48,085 nucleotides of DNA from contig JAFDVY010000015.1 in assembly GCA_018268785.1 (NCBI GenBank), positions 1-48,085 on the forward strand. The letters are read 5' to 3'. The stretch comes from Acidobacteriota bacterium. GTDB lineage: Bacteria; Acidobacteriota; Terriglobia; Acidiferrales; UBA7541. Position 1 is the stretch's first letter. Every line of letters starts with the position of its first letter. The translations under genes were made by a program, and so were the position numbers. The notes under the pieces are model-generated. The model made no database searches. It was not told the DNA's origin and saw nothing but the letters and a program-made list of their open reading frames with translations. Below are positions 26,140 through 34,624 of this stretch, piece by piece.

Positions 26140-27624
26140 TCACCCGCCCATCAGCATCGCGCGCATTTCCATCGGCTGGAACATCAGCCACACCGACGCC
26201 GCTCCCACAATCGCGCAAACCACAAACCACGGCGCAAACGAGCGCAATGGGTTTTCCGCGCAATCTTCTTGCGCAAATTGATGCGCCACCATCAGCGATC
26301 CCATGAATCCCAACAGCAAAAATCCCAGTTCAATCGGTTGCACAAACCGTGTTGGCATTCCCGTCCACGTCCAGAACGGTCCGCCCAAAATAGGTACTCC
26401 TGTGCTAGCTAGTGCCGCCTGAGTTACTGGAACCACCGTGAGAATCCCCGTAAAAAAATGAAACCCATAATGCGCCAGCCACATTCCCAGTCCAAGCGGC
26501 ACAAGCGTGTAGCTGTAGCGAACGGCAACCGTCCCCACGGATGATCTTCCGCCGCTCAATGCTCTGCTCATCCGCGCGGCGCTCCCCAGCAAAACCAGCG
26601 GCGCAAAAATCAGAAACGCCGCAAAAATTATTCCAAGCACCGGCGCCTCGTGTGTGGTGGATATCATCCTCCCCAGCCACGCCTCCACTGCATACACCGG
26701 TCTCACCATCCCGAAGGCGTTCACCAGCGCGCCAAACGCAAACACAATCACCAGCGCCGCAATATCCTTCCGCCGGGAAAAATACCCGACCCCCGATCGC
26801 AGCGGGTCCGCCATCAATTCAGACGCGGGCATCCGGCCCACCACGCCGATATTGTCGTGAGGACACGCATGCACGCAATCCAGACAAAACGTGCAATCCA
26901 TGTTTCCCACCTTGCGCGGCAGATACAGCGCCAGTTCGCATCCGCGTTGCAAAATCACAAACTCGCTCTTCTTCTCCGCCTCGGCGCGCCTTCCCTTGAT
27001 GCAGTCCTTCGTCGCGCACTTCTCGCACACCCGCGAATCCCGCACTTTCACTTCCAGCGGCGAAAGCGTGGACGCCACAAAATTAAACTGCCCTATCGGA
27101 CAAACAAACTTGCAGAACGCCGCATGTTTGAACAGTCCATCCACAATCAGTACCGCCGCAAAATAGCCAAGCGCCAGCGCCGCCGTCCAATACGGCGAAC
27201 TCCACAAATCGAACAGTTCGTAACAAAACAGAATCCCCGCGAACAGCCCTACCGAAATCCACTTGTTCCGCAACGCACGCGGCCAACTAAATCGCGGCTT
27301 AAAAAGCTTCCGGGCCGCATTTCGCAGCAGCAGAAACGGGCAGGCCAGGCAAAAAAAGTTCCCTGCGCACAACAAGACCAGTACCAGCGCCCCGCGAAAA
27401 TGAATCCACGTTAGCACCGTCGCCAGATTCTTCGGCGCCAGTGTTGGCCCGAAAAATCCATGCAGAATCATCACGACACTCGCCAAAAGCAGCGGAATCT
27501 GCAGTGCCGTCCGCGAATGTCTCCATCGCAGAAAATCTCCAAGTAAACTGGCCCGCAGCAAATCAAAGTGCGATTCCTCGCCTGTACCTGTAAATGTCCG
27601 CGAATTGGAATTTGGGACGCCCAA
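26140..27624 (-). CDS. NapH/CcoG-like membrane polyferredoxin
   Basis: Membrane 4Fe-4S protein of 494 residues with about ten hydrophobic segments. FFCLACP (91-96) and FCKFVCP (170-176) are the membrane-side C-x2-3-CP motifs of NapH/NosR/CcoG proteins. Further cysteines are at 200, 203 and 208, and NMDCTFCLDCVHACPHD (242-257) is a complete ferredoxin motif. Such proteins pass electrons from quinol or soluble donors to periplasmic partners. The only in-frame start I see is TTG 27624, 5 bp after the YtkA-like stop; no ATG occurs near the N-terminus. The partner enzyme is not evident in this window. Confidence 0.8.
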   Translation of the reverse strand: MGVPNSNSRTFTGTGEESHFDLLRASLLGDFLRWRHSRTALQIPLLLASVVMILHGFFGPTLAPKNLATVLTWIHFRGALVLVLLCAGNFFCLACPFLLLRNAARKLFKPRFSWPRALRNKWISVGLFAGILFCYELFDLWSSPYWTAALALGYFAAVLIVDGLFKHAAFCKFVCPIGQFNFVASTLSPLEVKVRDSRVCEKCATKDCIKGRRAEAEKKSEFVILQRGCELALYLPRKVGNMDCTFCLDCVHACPHDNIGVVGRMPASELMADPLRSGVGYFSRRKDIAALVIVFAFGALVNAFGMVRPVYAVEAWLGRMISTTHEAPVLGIIFAAFLIFAPLVLLGSAARMSRALSGGRSSVGTVAVRYSYTLVPLGLGMWLAHYGFHFFTGILTVVPVTQAALASTGVPILGGPFWTWTGMPTRFVQPIELGFLLLGFMGSLMVAHQFAQEDCAENPLRSFAPWFVVCAIVGAASVWLMFQPMEMRAMLMGG

Positions 27625-27629
27625 GGGCT

Positions 27630-28055
27630 TTAGCTCGCCTGAAGATTCTGAACTTTAATCTCTTGCTCGAGCCTCGCTCCGTCCTGCATCGACACGTGCA
27701 CGGTCACCACCCAGTCTCCCCTCATGTTCAGGTCCAGCGTGCCCGTATATGACCCGGGCAAAGTTTCTTTCGCCTCGCCAAATGCCGGGCTCATCCCCGG
27801 ATGCGTCATGTTCCCTTCCAAGGTTACTCGCGCGCCCTCAACCGGTAGCGCTTCATCTGTTCTGGCAATTTTGTCTTCCGCGGTGAGCTTGCACGTGATC
27901 GTATTGCGTCCGACCCTTTCAGGGCCCTCCACCATGCATCGCATCGCAACCAATCGCACCGGCGCGGACTTTCTCGCGCAGCCACTCAGCTCAAAACTCG
28001 CGCACACCACGAGCAGAGACACCACGAACAAGCGCGATTTCTTCCGGCAGTTCAA
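27630..28055 (-). CDS. YtkA/FixH-like lipoprotein
   Basis: 141-residue lipoprotein (signal ending at FELSGC). The mature part is one immunoglobulin-like domain with the YtkA/FixH hallmark AHVTLEGNMTHPGMSP-type strand (here ARVTLEGNMTHPGMSP), then GSYTGTLDLNMRGDWVVTV. FixH and YtkA-like proteins are linked with copper or cytochrome oxidase assembly. The His and Met residues in MTHPGMSP are potential metal ligands. The start is TTG 28055, the only start before the hydrophobic core. It sits directly upstream of the polyferredoxin gene, supporting a redox or metal role. Confidence 0.72.
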   Translation of the reverse strand: MNCRKKSRLFVVSLLVVCASFELSGCARKSAPVRLVAMRCMVEGPERVGRNTITCKLTAEDKIARTDEALPVEGARVTLEGNMTHPGMSPAFGEAKETLPGSYTGTLDLNMRGDWVVTVHVSMQDGARLEQEIKVQNLQAS

Positions 28056-28111
28056 ATCTCTGGCCTTAACTCCGCGGACTCTGAGCGCGTGTTGAAGCTC
28101 TTAAAATCTTT

Positions 28112-28726
28112 TCAGGCTGCGCAAGCGGCCTTGTCGCTCTTCGCCGTCTTGTTCCATTCGCAAGTGCAAACCGAAAGTCCCTCTTCGCCCTTTGGCGGGA
28201 ACATGTGGAAGTACATCCCAATCACCATCGGGATGAATACAATCGTGTTGTAGAAAAGATGCAACTCGACGCGCGGAAAAAATAGTTGCAGCACGCTGCA
28301 AGGCACCGGCTTGCCCCAGAAATTGTGATGAACCGTCGCCTGATAAATCAGCAGCAAATGCTCAATGTGGTGCCAGAACTGAATCACCAGCGACACCGTC
28401 CACCATTTCCGCCCCGTTCCTGTGAATCCCTTCCGCAGGACCCAAATTCCAACGAGCATCACCAGCGCATACGAGTAATGCAGCACTTCGGACTTGATCA
28501 GCCACGGATACCACAATCCAAGAATCCCGTTCGCTTTTGGCCTCGGCCAATTCATCACATAAATTTGATACGCCTGCACCAGGTGCTCGCCCCAATGCGC
28601 CAGCACCACCAGCATGAACGCCTGCAGCGCCCGCTCGTGCCATTTCGAATTCAGTTTGTCGTAAAGTCCCGTGCCGGTGGTCGATGGAAAATGCGCGCTG
28701 TGAATCGCCGGAGTGGAAACCGCCAT
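28112..28726 (-). CDS. Histidine-rich polytopic membrane protein of unknown function
   Basis: 204 residues, four to five hydrophobic helices (about 33-50, 82-97, 110-130, 145-175). Histidines cluster on or next to helices: HWGEH (44-48), HHIEH (119-123), TVHHNFWG (132-138), plus His156 and His174. The C-terminus is soluble and has SVCTCEW and a final Cys. Clustered helix histidines can bind haem or metals, but I do not recognise the family. ATG 28726 has GGAGG exactly seven bases upstream; a longer TTG frame to 28792 lacks one. It is the first gene of the eight-gene minus-strand unit. Confidence 0.6.
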   Translation of the reverse strand: MAVSTPAIHSAHFPSTTGTGLYDKLNSKWHERALQAFMLVVLAHWGEHLVQAYQIYVMNWPRPKANGILGLWYPWLIKSEVLHYSYALVMLVGIWVLRKGFTGTGRKWWTVSLVIQFWHHIEHLLLIYQATVHHNFWGKPVPCSVLQLFFPRVELHLFYNTIVFIPMVIGMYFHMFPPKGEEGLSVCTCEWNKTAKSDKAACAA

Positions 28727-29176
28727 GCCGTGCCCTCCAAAAATCAGCCATAACGCGCTGGTTGCGCCAAAGCAGAGCTTTCGGTGCGCCAAGATGCTCC
28801 ATCAAAGGGTTTTAACCGGCAATAATACTTTTATATTAGGCAGGCTCTTCGCTTCCGGAATTTCCCTCCGCCCCGCCGCGGCTTGCCATGAAATCACTAT
28901 TGCCCCTTTCTCCGCCCACAAGAAATTTCTCGCCGGAATCAAAGAGACTTCTCTCAGAGTTCACCCTCTCGTAATACTTTCCTGGTATTGCCGGCTCTTC
29001 CCCATTCACTAGAATCGTTTCAAATTTTTGATTCGCGTGCATTGACGGACACCCCTCGCCGCGAATCCCGGGAATGATTCGAAAAACCAATCGTTCGGAG
29101 CATAACTTTGCTGTTTCTCTCTTGGCCCTCCAGAAAGACAATCCTTGCAACTCAATTCCATTCGATTGGAGATTAC
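28727..29176. other. Divergent intergenic region, 450 bp
   Basis: Separates the redox-type gene cluster from the porin gene. An AT-rich segment at 28813-28840 (TTAACCGGCAATAATACTTT then TATATTAGG) could hold a minus-strand promoter, but no clear -35 box fits. A 67-codon minus-strand frame (28836-29042) has an ATG and a weak GAGGGG upstream but uses several rare codons (AGA, AGG, ATA, CTA) and resembles nothing I know. I treat the region as regulatory. Confidence 0.4.
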
Positions 29177-30622
29177 GTGAAAAGTCTTCTTGTTGCCTTC
29201 TTCCTTCTCGCTGCCTCTGCCGCTGTCTCGGCCCAGGATGCCGCTCCGCCTGTCAAACTCGGCAACGTCACATTCTCTGGCAGCATTCGCGAGCGCTACG
29301 AAGTCTGGAATTGGTTTGAGCCCGCCACTGGAAACAATCTCTACGGCTATTCTGGCACCCTGGTGCGCTTCGGCTTTTCTCAGAAAAAACAGCACTACGA
29401 CTGGAACATCGAACTCGAAGCTCCCATCCTCCTCGGTCTTCCCACTCACGCCGTTAACCCGGCGCCGCTTGGCCAATACGGCCTTGGCGGTTCCTACTAC
29501 GCCGCCAACGACAACAAACAAAATGCGGCTTTCCTCTTTCCGCGCCAGGCCTGGTTCCGCCTCAAAGGGGAACACGCCAGCCTTCGCGCTGGCCGCATGG
29601 AATTTACCGACGGCAGCGAAGTCACTCCCAAGGACGCCACCCTCGCTTCCCTCAAAGCAGATCGCATCGGCCAGCGCCTCATCGGCAATTTCGGCTTCTC
29701 CAACGTCCAGCGCAGTCTCGACGGCCTCCAGTTCACTTACGCCAACAACTCATGGACCTTCACTGCGCTCAGCGCCATTCCCACTCGCGGTGTCCTGCAA
29801 GTGGACGGAACCGGTTGGGTGAAAACTCCCATCACTTACGTCGCTCTCACCAGGCAAGCCGAGTTTGGCGAATCGAAAGCCGAATGGCGCGCCTTCGGGA
29901 TCTATTACAACGACGATCGCCCCATCGTGAAAACGGACAATCGCCCCGGGCCCGCCAGAGCCGGTGACCACGGCAACATCAATATCGGCACGTACGGCGG
30001 GCATTTCATTCTCGCCACGCCAACTTCCGGCGGCACCTTCGATTTCCTTTTCTGGGGCGCTCTCCAAAACGGCAATTGGGGGTTCCTCACGCAACGCGCA
30101 GCCGCTGGCGCTCTCGAATTCGGTTTCCAGCCAAAATTCGCAGAAAAAATCCGTCCCTGGCTCCGCGGCGGCTATTTTTACGCGAGCGGTGACGGCAATC
30201 CGTCCGACAACACGCACGGCACCTTCTTCGCCCTTATCCCGACTCCCCGCGTCTACGCCCGCTTCCCTTTCTTCAATTACATGAACAGCACCGATGCCTT
30301 CGGCGAATTGATGCTGCGTCCATCAAACAAACTCACGTTGCGTAGCGACGTTCACGGTCTCTGGCTCACCAGCAAGAGCGATCTCTGGTACTCCGGCGGC
30401 GGCGCATTTCAACCCAACACCTTTGGCTTCAGCGGGCGCCCCTCGAACGGCCAGAAATATCTCGCCACCCTTTACGACATCAGCGCCGACTACAAATGGA
30501 AATACGGCTTCTCTTTCGGTCTCTATTTCGGCTACGCCCAGGGCGGAGACGTAATTAAGAAAATCTACACGGTAAACGCCAACGGCGCTCTCGGCTTCAC
30601 CGAAATGACCTATCGCTTCTAA
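29177..30622 (+). CDS. Outer-membrane porin, alginate-export (AlgE-like) family
   Basis: 481 residues. Signal peptide 1-20 (SLLVAFFLLAASAAVSAQ), then amphipathic strands typical of a beta-barrel: FSGSIRERYEVWNWF, FRLKGEHASLRAGRMEF, WTFTALSAIPTRG, YDISADYKWKYGFSFGLYFG. It ends in MTYRF, with the terminal Phe expected of outer-membrane proteins. Alginate-export-type barrels are common annotations in Acidobacteria without proven alginate transport. The start is GTG 29177, set by GGAGA four bases upstream and by the signal peptide; the frame extends to 29108. Divergent from the FG-GAP/polyferredoxin genes. Confidence 0.72.
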   Translation: MKSLLVAFFLLAASAAVSAQDAAPPVKLGNVTFSGSIRERYEVWNWFEPATGNNLYGYSGTLVRFGFSQKKQHYDWNIELEAPILLGLPTHAVNPAPLGQYGLGGSYYAANDNKQNAAFLFPRQAWFRLKGEHASLRAGRMEFTDGSEVTPKDATLASLKADRIGQRLIGNFGFSNVQRSLDGLQFTYANNSWTFTALSAIPTRGVLQVDGTGWVKTPITYVALTRQAEFGESKAEWRAFGIYYNDDRPIVKTDNRPGPARAGDHGNINIGTYGGHFILATPTSGGTFDFLFWGALQNGNWGFLTQRAAAGALEFGFQPKFAEKIRPWLRGGYFYASGDGNPSDNTHGTFFALIPTPRVYARFPFFNYMNSTDAFGELMLRPSNKLTLRSDVHGLWLTSKSDLWYSGGGAFQPNTFGFSGRPSNGQKYLATLYDISADYKWKYGFSFGLYFGYAQGGDVIKKIYTVNANGALGFTEMTYRF

Positions 30623-30635
30623 ATGGCACAAGGGG

Positions 30636-30688
30636 GTCGGAGCTTTAGCTCCGACATCCACCCTGGAACTGGGCGGGGCTTTAGCCCC
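30636..30688. repeat. Pair of short hairpin elements with TTTA loops
   Basis: Two perfect inverted repeats follow the porin stop: GTCGGAGC-TTTA-GCTCCGAC (30636-30655) and GGGGC-TTTA-GCCCC (30675-30688). No T-run follows either, so they are not typical intrinsic terminators. They share the tetraloop design with the repeats at 34791-35171. Confidence 0.7.
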
Positions 30689-30841
30689 TGAAGAAAGCAC
30701 TCGGCGATCTATTAGCCCGCTTCGCGTGAACGTTCAAGACTAATGCGGAATCGCAAAAAAAAAACCGCACTTCCGCTTTTTCCTTTTTCTCCCCGCTCCA
30801 AAAACAGTGCTACCCTGACTGCGGATCTCTTTCCTCCGCCC

Positions 30842-32110
30842 ATGAGCCTCTTTTGCGCACAAGGAAGCGCCGGCCGCGCAATCTCTGCAGAAGAATTGCG
30901 CAATCTTTTCCTTTCGTCCCTCGAAAAACTGGGCAAACCCAAAAGCGTTCTGGCAGTCCCGCCCGATCACACGCGTTCCGCCTCCCGCGCCGGAGAATTG
31001 ACGCGTCACGCCTGGAATTACTACGGCGAAAACCTGAAACAAATTCTCCTCGCCGTCGGAACGCACCGCGCCATGACTCCCGAACAGCTCACCGCCATGT
31101 TCGGCGACGTCCCTCACTCGCTTTTTCACGCGCACAAATGGCGTGAAGACGTCGAAACTCTCGGCACAATTCCAAAAGAATTCATTCGCGAGCAATCCGA
31201 AGGAAAAGTCGAATACGATTGGCCCGCACAGGTAAATCGCCTCGTCTCTCGCGGCCATTTCGATCTCATCCTTTCCATCGGCCAGGTTGTCCCCCACGAA
31301 GTCATCGGCATGGCCAACTACAACAAAAACATTCTCATCGGCACCGGCGGCCCCGAAAGCATCAATCGCAGCCACTATCTCGGCGCCGTCTACGGCATGG
31401 AGCGCATCATGGGCCGCGCCGACAATCCCGTCCGTCGCGTCTTGAACCGCGCCGCAAGAGAATTTCTCGCCGGACTTCCCATCGTCTACGTTCTAACCGT
31501 CGTTGCGCAAGACTCCACAGGGGACACAGTCGTCCGCGGCCTTTTTATCGGCGACGACCACGAATGTTTTCATCGCGCCTCTGACCTCAGCCTCAAAGTA
31601 AATTTTGACCTGCTTCCAAAGCCAATTAGCAAAGCCGTTGTCTATCTCGATCCGCACGAATTTCACAGCACCTGGCTCGGCAACAAAGCCGTCTATCGCA
31701 CCCGCATGGCCCTTGCCGACGGCGCTGAACTCGTCATCCTCGCTCCCGGCGTCCGCGAATTCGGCGAGGACCCGCAAATCGACCAGCTCATCCGCAAATA
31801 CGGCTACCATGGGACCCCCGCAACTCTCGAAATGGTTCGCAAAAACGCCGACCTCGCTGCAAATCTCAGCGCCGCCGCGCACCTCATCCACGGCTCATCC
31901 GAAGGCCGTTTCAATATCACCTGGTGTCCTGGCAAATTGACGCGTAAGGAAGTGGAAGGAGCGGGTTTTTCCTACGGCGATCTCGAAAAAATGCAGCAAC
32001 TCTACAATCCGGCAAAGCTCAAACAAGGCTGGAACACCGTCAGCAGCGAAGAAATCTTCTTCATAGAAAATCCCGGCCTCGGCCTCTGGTCCACTCCCGA
32101 TCGCTTCTAA
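30842..32110 (+). CDS. LarA-like nickel-dependent racemase/epimerase family
   Basis: 422-residue member of the lactate racemase family (DUF2088). VPPDHTRSAS matches the family's D-x-T-R N-terminal motif, ILLAVGTHRAMT the G-x-H-R motif, and the conserved stretch GQVVPHEVIGMANYNKNILIG follows, then GGPESINRSHY. LarA carries a nickel-pincer cofactor made by LarB, LarC and LarE, none of which is in this window. LarA homologues racemise or epimerise various 2-hydroxyacids, so lactate is not the only option. ATG 30842 gives the family length; ATG 30743 would add 33 basic residues. Neither start has a clear Shine-Dalgarno. Neighbour of the UxaA gene. Confidence 0.75.
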   Translation: MSLFCAQGSAGRAISAEELRNLFLSSLEKLGKPKSVLAVPPDHTRSASRAGELTRHAWNYYGENLKQILLAVGTHRAMTPEQLTAMFGDVPHSLFHAHKWREDVETLGTIPKEFIREQSEGKVEYDWPAQVNRLVSRGHFDLILSIGQVVPHEVIGMANYNKNILIGTGGPESINRSHYLGAVYGMERIMGRADNPVRRVLNRAAREFLAGLPIVYVLTVVAQDSTGDTVVRGLFIGDDHECFHRASDLSLKVNFDLLPKPISKAVVYLDPHEFHSTWLGNKAVYRTRMALADGAELVILAPGVREFGEDPQIDQLIRKYGYHGTPATLEMVRKNADLAANLSAAAHLIHGSSEGRFNITWCPGKLTRKEVEGAGFSYGDLEKMQQLYNPAKLKQGWNTVSSEEIFFIENPGLGLWSTPDRF

Positions 32111-32201
32111 TTTTTCGCTATTCCTAACGGGCCGCGGTCTCTGTTTCTGCCGCCTGGCTCCTCGGTTTGCACTTCGGTTGCAGCAACCTTCAAATGTGTC
32201 A

Positions 32202-32238
32202 TTCCCCGGCGGTCTTTGCCCGGGGAATCTGCTTTTTT
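32202..32238 (+). terminator. Intrinsic terminator-like hairpin after the LarA-like gene
   Basis: TTCCCCGG (32202-32209) and CCGGGGAA (32220-32227) form a perfect 8-bp stem with a 10-base loop, followed by TCTGC and six Ts. It lies between two convergent genes. A second palindrome GGTTGC-A-GCAACC (32176-32188) precedes it. Confidence 0.6.
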
Positions 32239-32275
32239 CCGCATTTCTAGATGAAGAAAGCCTTTTCGGCAGCCC

Positions 32276-33928
32276 CTACAGCGAAACTCCCCGCTTCCAC
32301 GGAATAAAATCGTTCTGTCCCAATATCTCCGCCTTCGTTTTCGCTTCTCCGCTCGCAATCTGAATCACGCGCTCCAGAATCTCTTCTCCCATCTCCGCAA
32401 TCGTCTTCCGCCCCGCGATCACTTCGCCCGTATCAATATCAATGATGTCCGGCATCTTCGCGTTCAACTCCGAATTCGTCGAAAGTTTCACCACTGGCGC
32501 AATCGGATTCCCAGTCGGCGTCCCCAGTCCCGTCGTGAACAGCACCACGCTCGCCCCCGCTCCCACCTGCCCCGTCACGCATTCCACGTCATTCCCCGGC
32601 GTGCATTGCAAATGCAATCCCGGCTTTGTCGAATATTCCGGATAATCCAGCACCGCGCTCACGGGGGCCGTTCCGCCTTTCTTCGCCGCGCCCGCGGACT
32701 TCATTGCATCCGTCAGCAATCCATCGCGAATATTCCCCGGCGAAGGATTCATGTCGAATCCCGATCCCACCGCCTTCGCCCGCGCCGAATACGCTTTCAT
32801 CAGTTGAATAAATCGGTCCCCAACTTCTTTCGCCATGCTCCGGTTGATCAGCTCCTGCTCCACTCCGCACAACTCCGGAAACTCCGACAAAATCGTCCTC
32901 CCACCCAGCGCCACCAGCAAATCCGACGTATGTCCGATCGCCGGATTCGCTGAAATTCCGGAAAATCCATCCGATCCCCCGCATTTCAGTCCCACGCACA
33001 ATTTCGAAATCGGCGCCGCCTCGCGCTTCAACTTGTTCGCCTCCACCAGCCCCTCAAACGTCTTCCGAATCGCATCCGAAACCATCGCGGATTCCAGTCC
33101 GCTCTGTTGCTGCTCAAACACGAACAGCGGCTTCGCAAAATTCCCCGCCCGCTTCTTCAACTCTTCCCGCAAGATCGCCGTCTGCGAATTTTGGCATCCC
33201 AGGCTCAGCACCGTGGCTCCCGCAACATTCGGATGATGGATGTATCCCGCGATCAACCCGCAAAGATTGATCGCATCTTCGCGCGTTCCTCCGCATCCGC
33301 CCTCGTGCAGCAGAAATTTGATCCCATCCACATTCTCAAAAATTTTCGGCGATCGCCCCGCCTCCGCAATTCTCGCGGCGCCAGCTCCCGCGCCTTCAGA
33401 TCCCTTTCCCTGCCGATAAGCCTTCACCAGCTCCGCCACCTGCTGCCGGTAAACCTGCGGCGGCGCAAATCCCAGCTCCTCTTCAAACGCCTGCTTCATC
33501 ACCAGAATGTTTCTGTTCTCGCAAAATACCAGCGGCACCACCAGCCAGTAATTCCGTGTCCCCACTTGCCCGTCGCTCCGCATATATCCCTGAAAATTTC
33601 GCGCCCGCCAGCGCGAAACATCCGGAGCCGTCCACCGGTATTCCCCCACCTTTTCATGAAATCCCTGCGAATCGTGCCGCACATTCCGCGTCGTCAGCCT
33701 CTCTCCCGCACCAATCGCCTCAGCCGCCTTTCCAATCAGCACCCCATACATCGTCACCGGCCCGCCCGCCGCAATGTCGCTCGTCGCAAACTTGTGTTTC
33801 GCCGCCACATCCCCCCGCAGCACCGTCGTCTTCCCCTCAAATTCAATCGCTTCGCCTGCGCGCAAATCCGTCAGCGCCACCAGCACGTTGTCCTTCTCGT
33901 TCAGTTGTAACACCCGGTTCGCCATCAT
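32276..33928 (-). CDS. uxaA: UxaA-family sugar-acid (altronate-type) dehydratase
   Basis: 550 residues, with an N-terminal SAF domain (about 1-95, VLQLNEKDNVLVALTDL, GEAIEFEGKTTVL) and the large UxaA catalytic domain (GYMRSDGQVGTRNYWLVV, HEGGCGGTREDA, LGCQNSQT, LKCGGSDGFSGISANPAIG). The cysteines in these motifs probably hold the metal or Fe-S site. The family removes water from altronate, galactarate or similar acids to give 2-keto-3-deoxy sugar acids. ATG 33928 has GGAG six bases upstream; TTG 33946 is less likely. It is separated from the uronate/fucose cluster but is the only dehydratase in view, so it may supply the missing step there. Confidence 0.85.
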   Translation of the reverse strand: MMANRVLQLNEKDNVLVALTDLRAGEAIEFEGKTTVLRGDVAAKHKFATSDIAAGGPVTMYGVLIGKAAEAIGAGERLTTRNVRHDSQGFHEKVGEYRWTAPDVSRWRARNFQGYMRSDGQVGTRNYWLVVPLVFCENRNILVMKQAFEEELGFAPPQVYRQQVAELVKAYRQGKGSEGAGAGAARIAEAGRSPKIFENVDGIKFLLHEGGCGGTREDAINLCGLIAGYIHHPNVAGATVLSLGCQNSQTAILREELKKRAGNFAKPLFVFEQQQSGLESAMVSDAIRKTFEGLVEANKLKREAAPISKLCVGLKCGGSDGFSGISANPAIGHTSDLLVALGGRTILSEFPELCGVEQELINRSMAKEVGDRFIQLMKAYSARAKAVGSGFDMNPSPGNIRDGLLTDAMKSAGAAKKGGTAPVSAVLDYPEYSTKPGLHLQCTPGNDVECVTGQVGAGASVVLFTTGLGTPTGNPIAPVVKLSTNSELNAKMPDIIDIDTGEVIAGRKTIAEMGEEILERVIQIASGEAKTKAEILGQNDFIPWKRGVSL

Positions 33929-34057
33929 CCCATTCTCCGACAACAAGTTAGCACCAACTCCTTAGTCGCAGCATTTTCTCACAAACCGGCTTGCACTCTT
34001 TCCGCAAAACTTTCGCGTCAATCGAATAACACTTCAGTTAACCCCGAAAAATATATA

Positions 34058-34086
34058 TTGACAAGGTACCTCTCCTGTGTTAGTCT
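34058..34086 (+). promoter_or_regulatory. Sigma70-type promoter for the short Cys/His protein
   Basis: Perfect TTGACA (34058-34063), a 17-base spacer, then TAGTCT (34081-34086). It is preceded by an AT-rich ATATATA element, and lies about 74 bases before the ATG at 34160. Confidence 0.5.
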
Positions 34087-34159
34087 TCCCACTGGCAGTT
34101 TCTCGCCCATTTGTTCTACAAACCTTCAAAATCTCAATCTAAGACTCCGGAGACTTCTC

Positions 34160-34624
34160 ATGTCCTCACTTCGCCGCAAGGACCGCTCTGCCCTTTGCAC
34201 CTTTACCTTTTCCGATGGCCGCCAGTGTAGCCTCCCGCGACGCACTGGTCATCTTTCCCTCTGCCCCACTCACGCCCGCAAGGAAGCCCAGATCCTCGGC
34301 AGCGAGCAAGCCGGCGAGGCCATCGCCAATCATCTCGCCGCCCCCTTCGTCTCCGCTTGTGATCTCTCCGCCGCCCTCGCCCGCATCATCTCCGCAGCCG
34401 CCCAGGGCCACTTGCGTCCGAAAACCGCCGCCACCCTCGCCTACCTCGGCCAAACCCTCGCCCATACTCTTCCCATCGCCCAGCATGAGTACATCAACGC
34501 ATTCGGCACCGAAGCGTGGCGCAAAGCCATCCGCTCCTCGATCTGTTCCGCTTCTTCCTCCGCAAATCCAGGAAATTCAGCCCGCGAATTGCCACCCTCC
34601 GCGACGTCAAATCCAACCGCGTAA
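34160..34624 (+). CDS. Conserved hypothetical protein with Cys3His N-terminal motif
   Basis: 154 residues. The basic N-terminus MSSLRRKDRSALCTFTF leads into C-x7-C-x11-12-C-x2-H (CTFTFSDGRQC ... LCPTHARKE), a likely zinc-binding knuckle. A helical body follows (about 55-120: AEQAGEAIANHLAAPF-like segments, PKTAATLAYLGQTLAHTLPIAQHEYINAF) and a Pro/Ser-rich tail. I know similar small proteins as recurrent hypotheticals in acidobacterial genomes; no function is established. ATG 34160 has GGAGA six bases upstream, and the longer frame to 34058 would run through the promoter. It is monocistronic. Confidence 0.7.
   Translation: MSSLRRKDRSALCTFTFSDGRQCSLPRRTGHLSLCPTHARKEAQILGSEQAGEAIANHLAAPFVSACDLSAALARIISAAAQGHLRPKTAATLAYLGQTLAHTLPIAQHEYINAFGTEAWRKAIRSSICSASSSANPGNSARELPPSATSNPTA

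Noticed and set aside
28836..29042. 67-codon minus-strand frame in the divergent gap
   Set aside because: It has an ATG and a weak GAGGGG upstream, but rare codons are frequent, composition is unlike neighbouring genes and no family is recognised.
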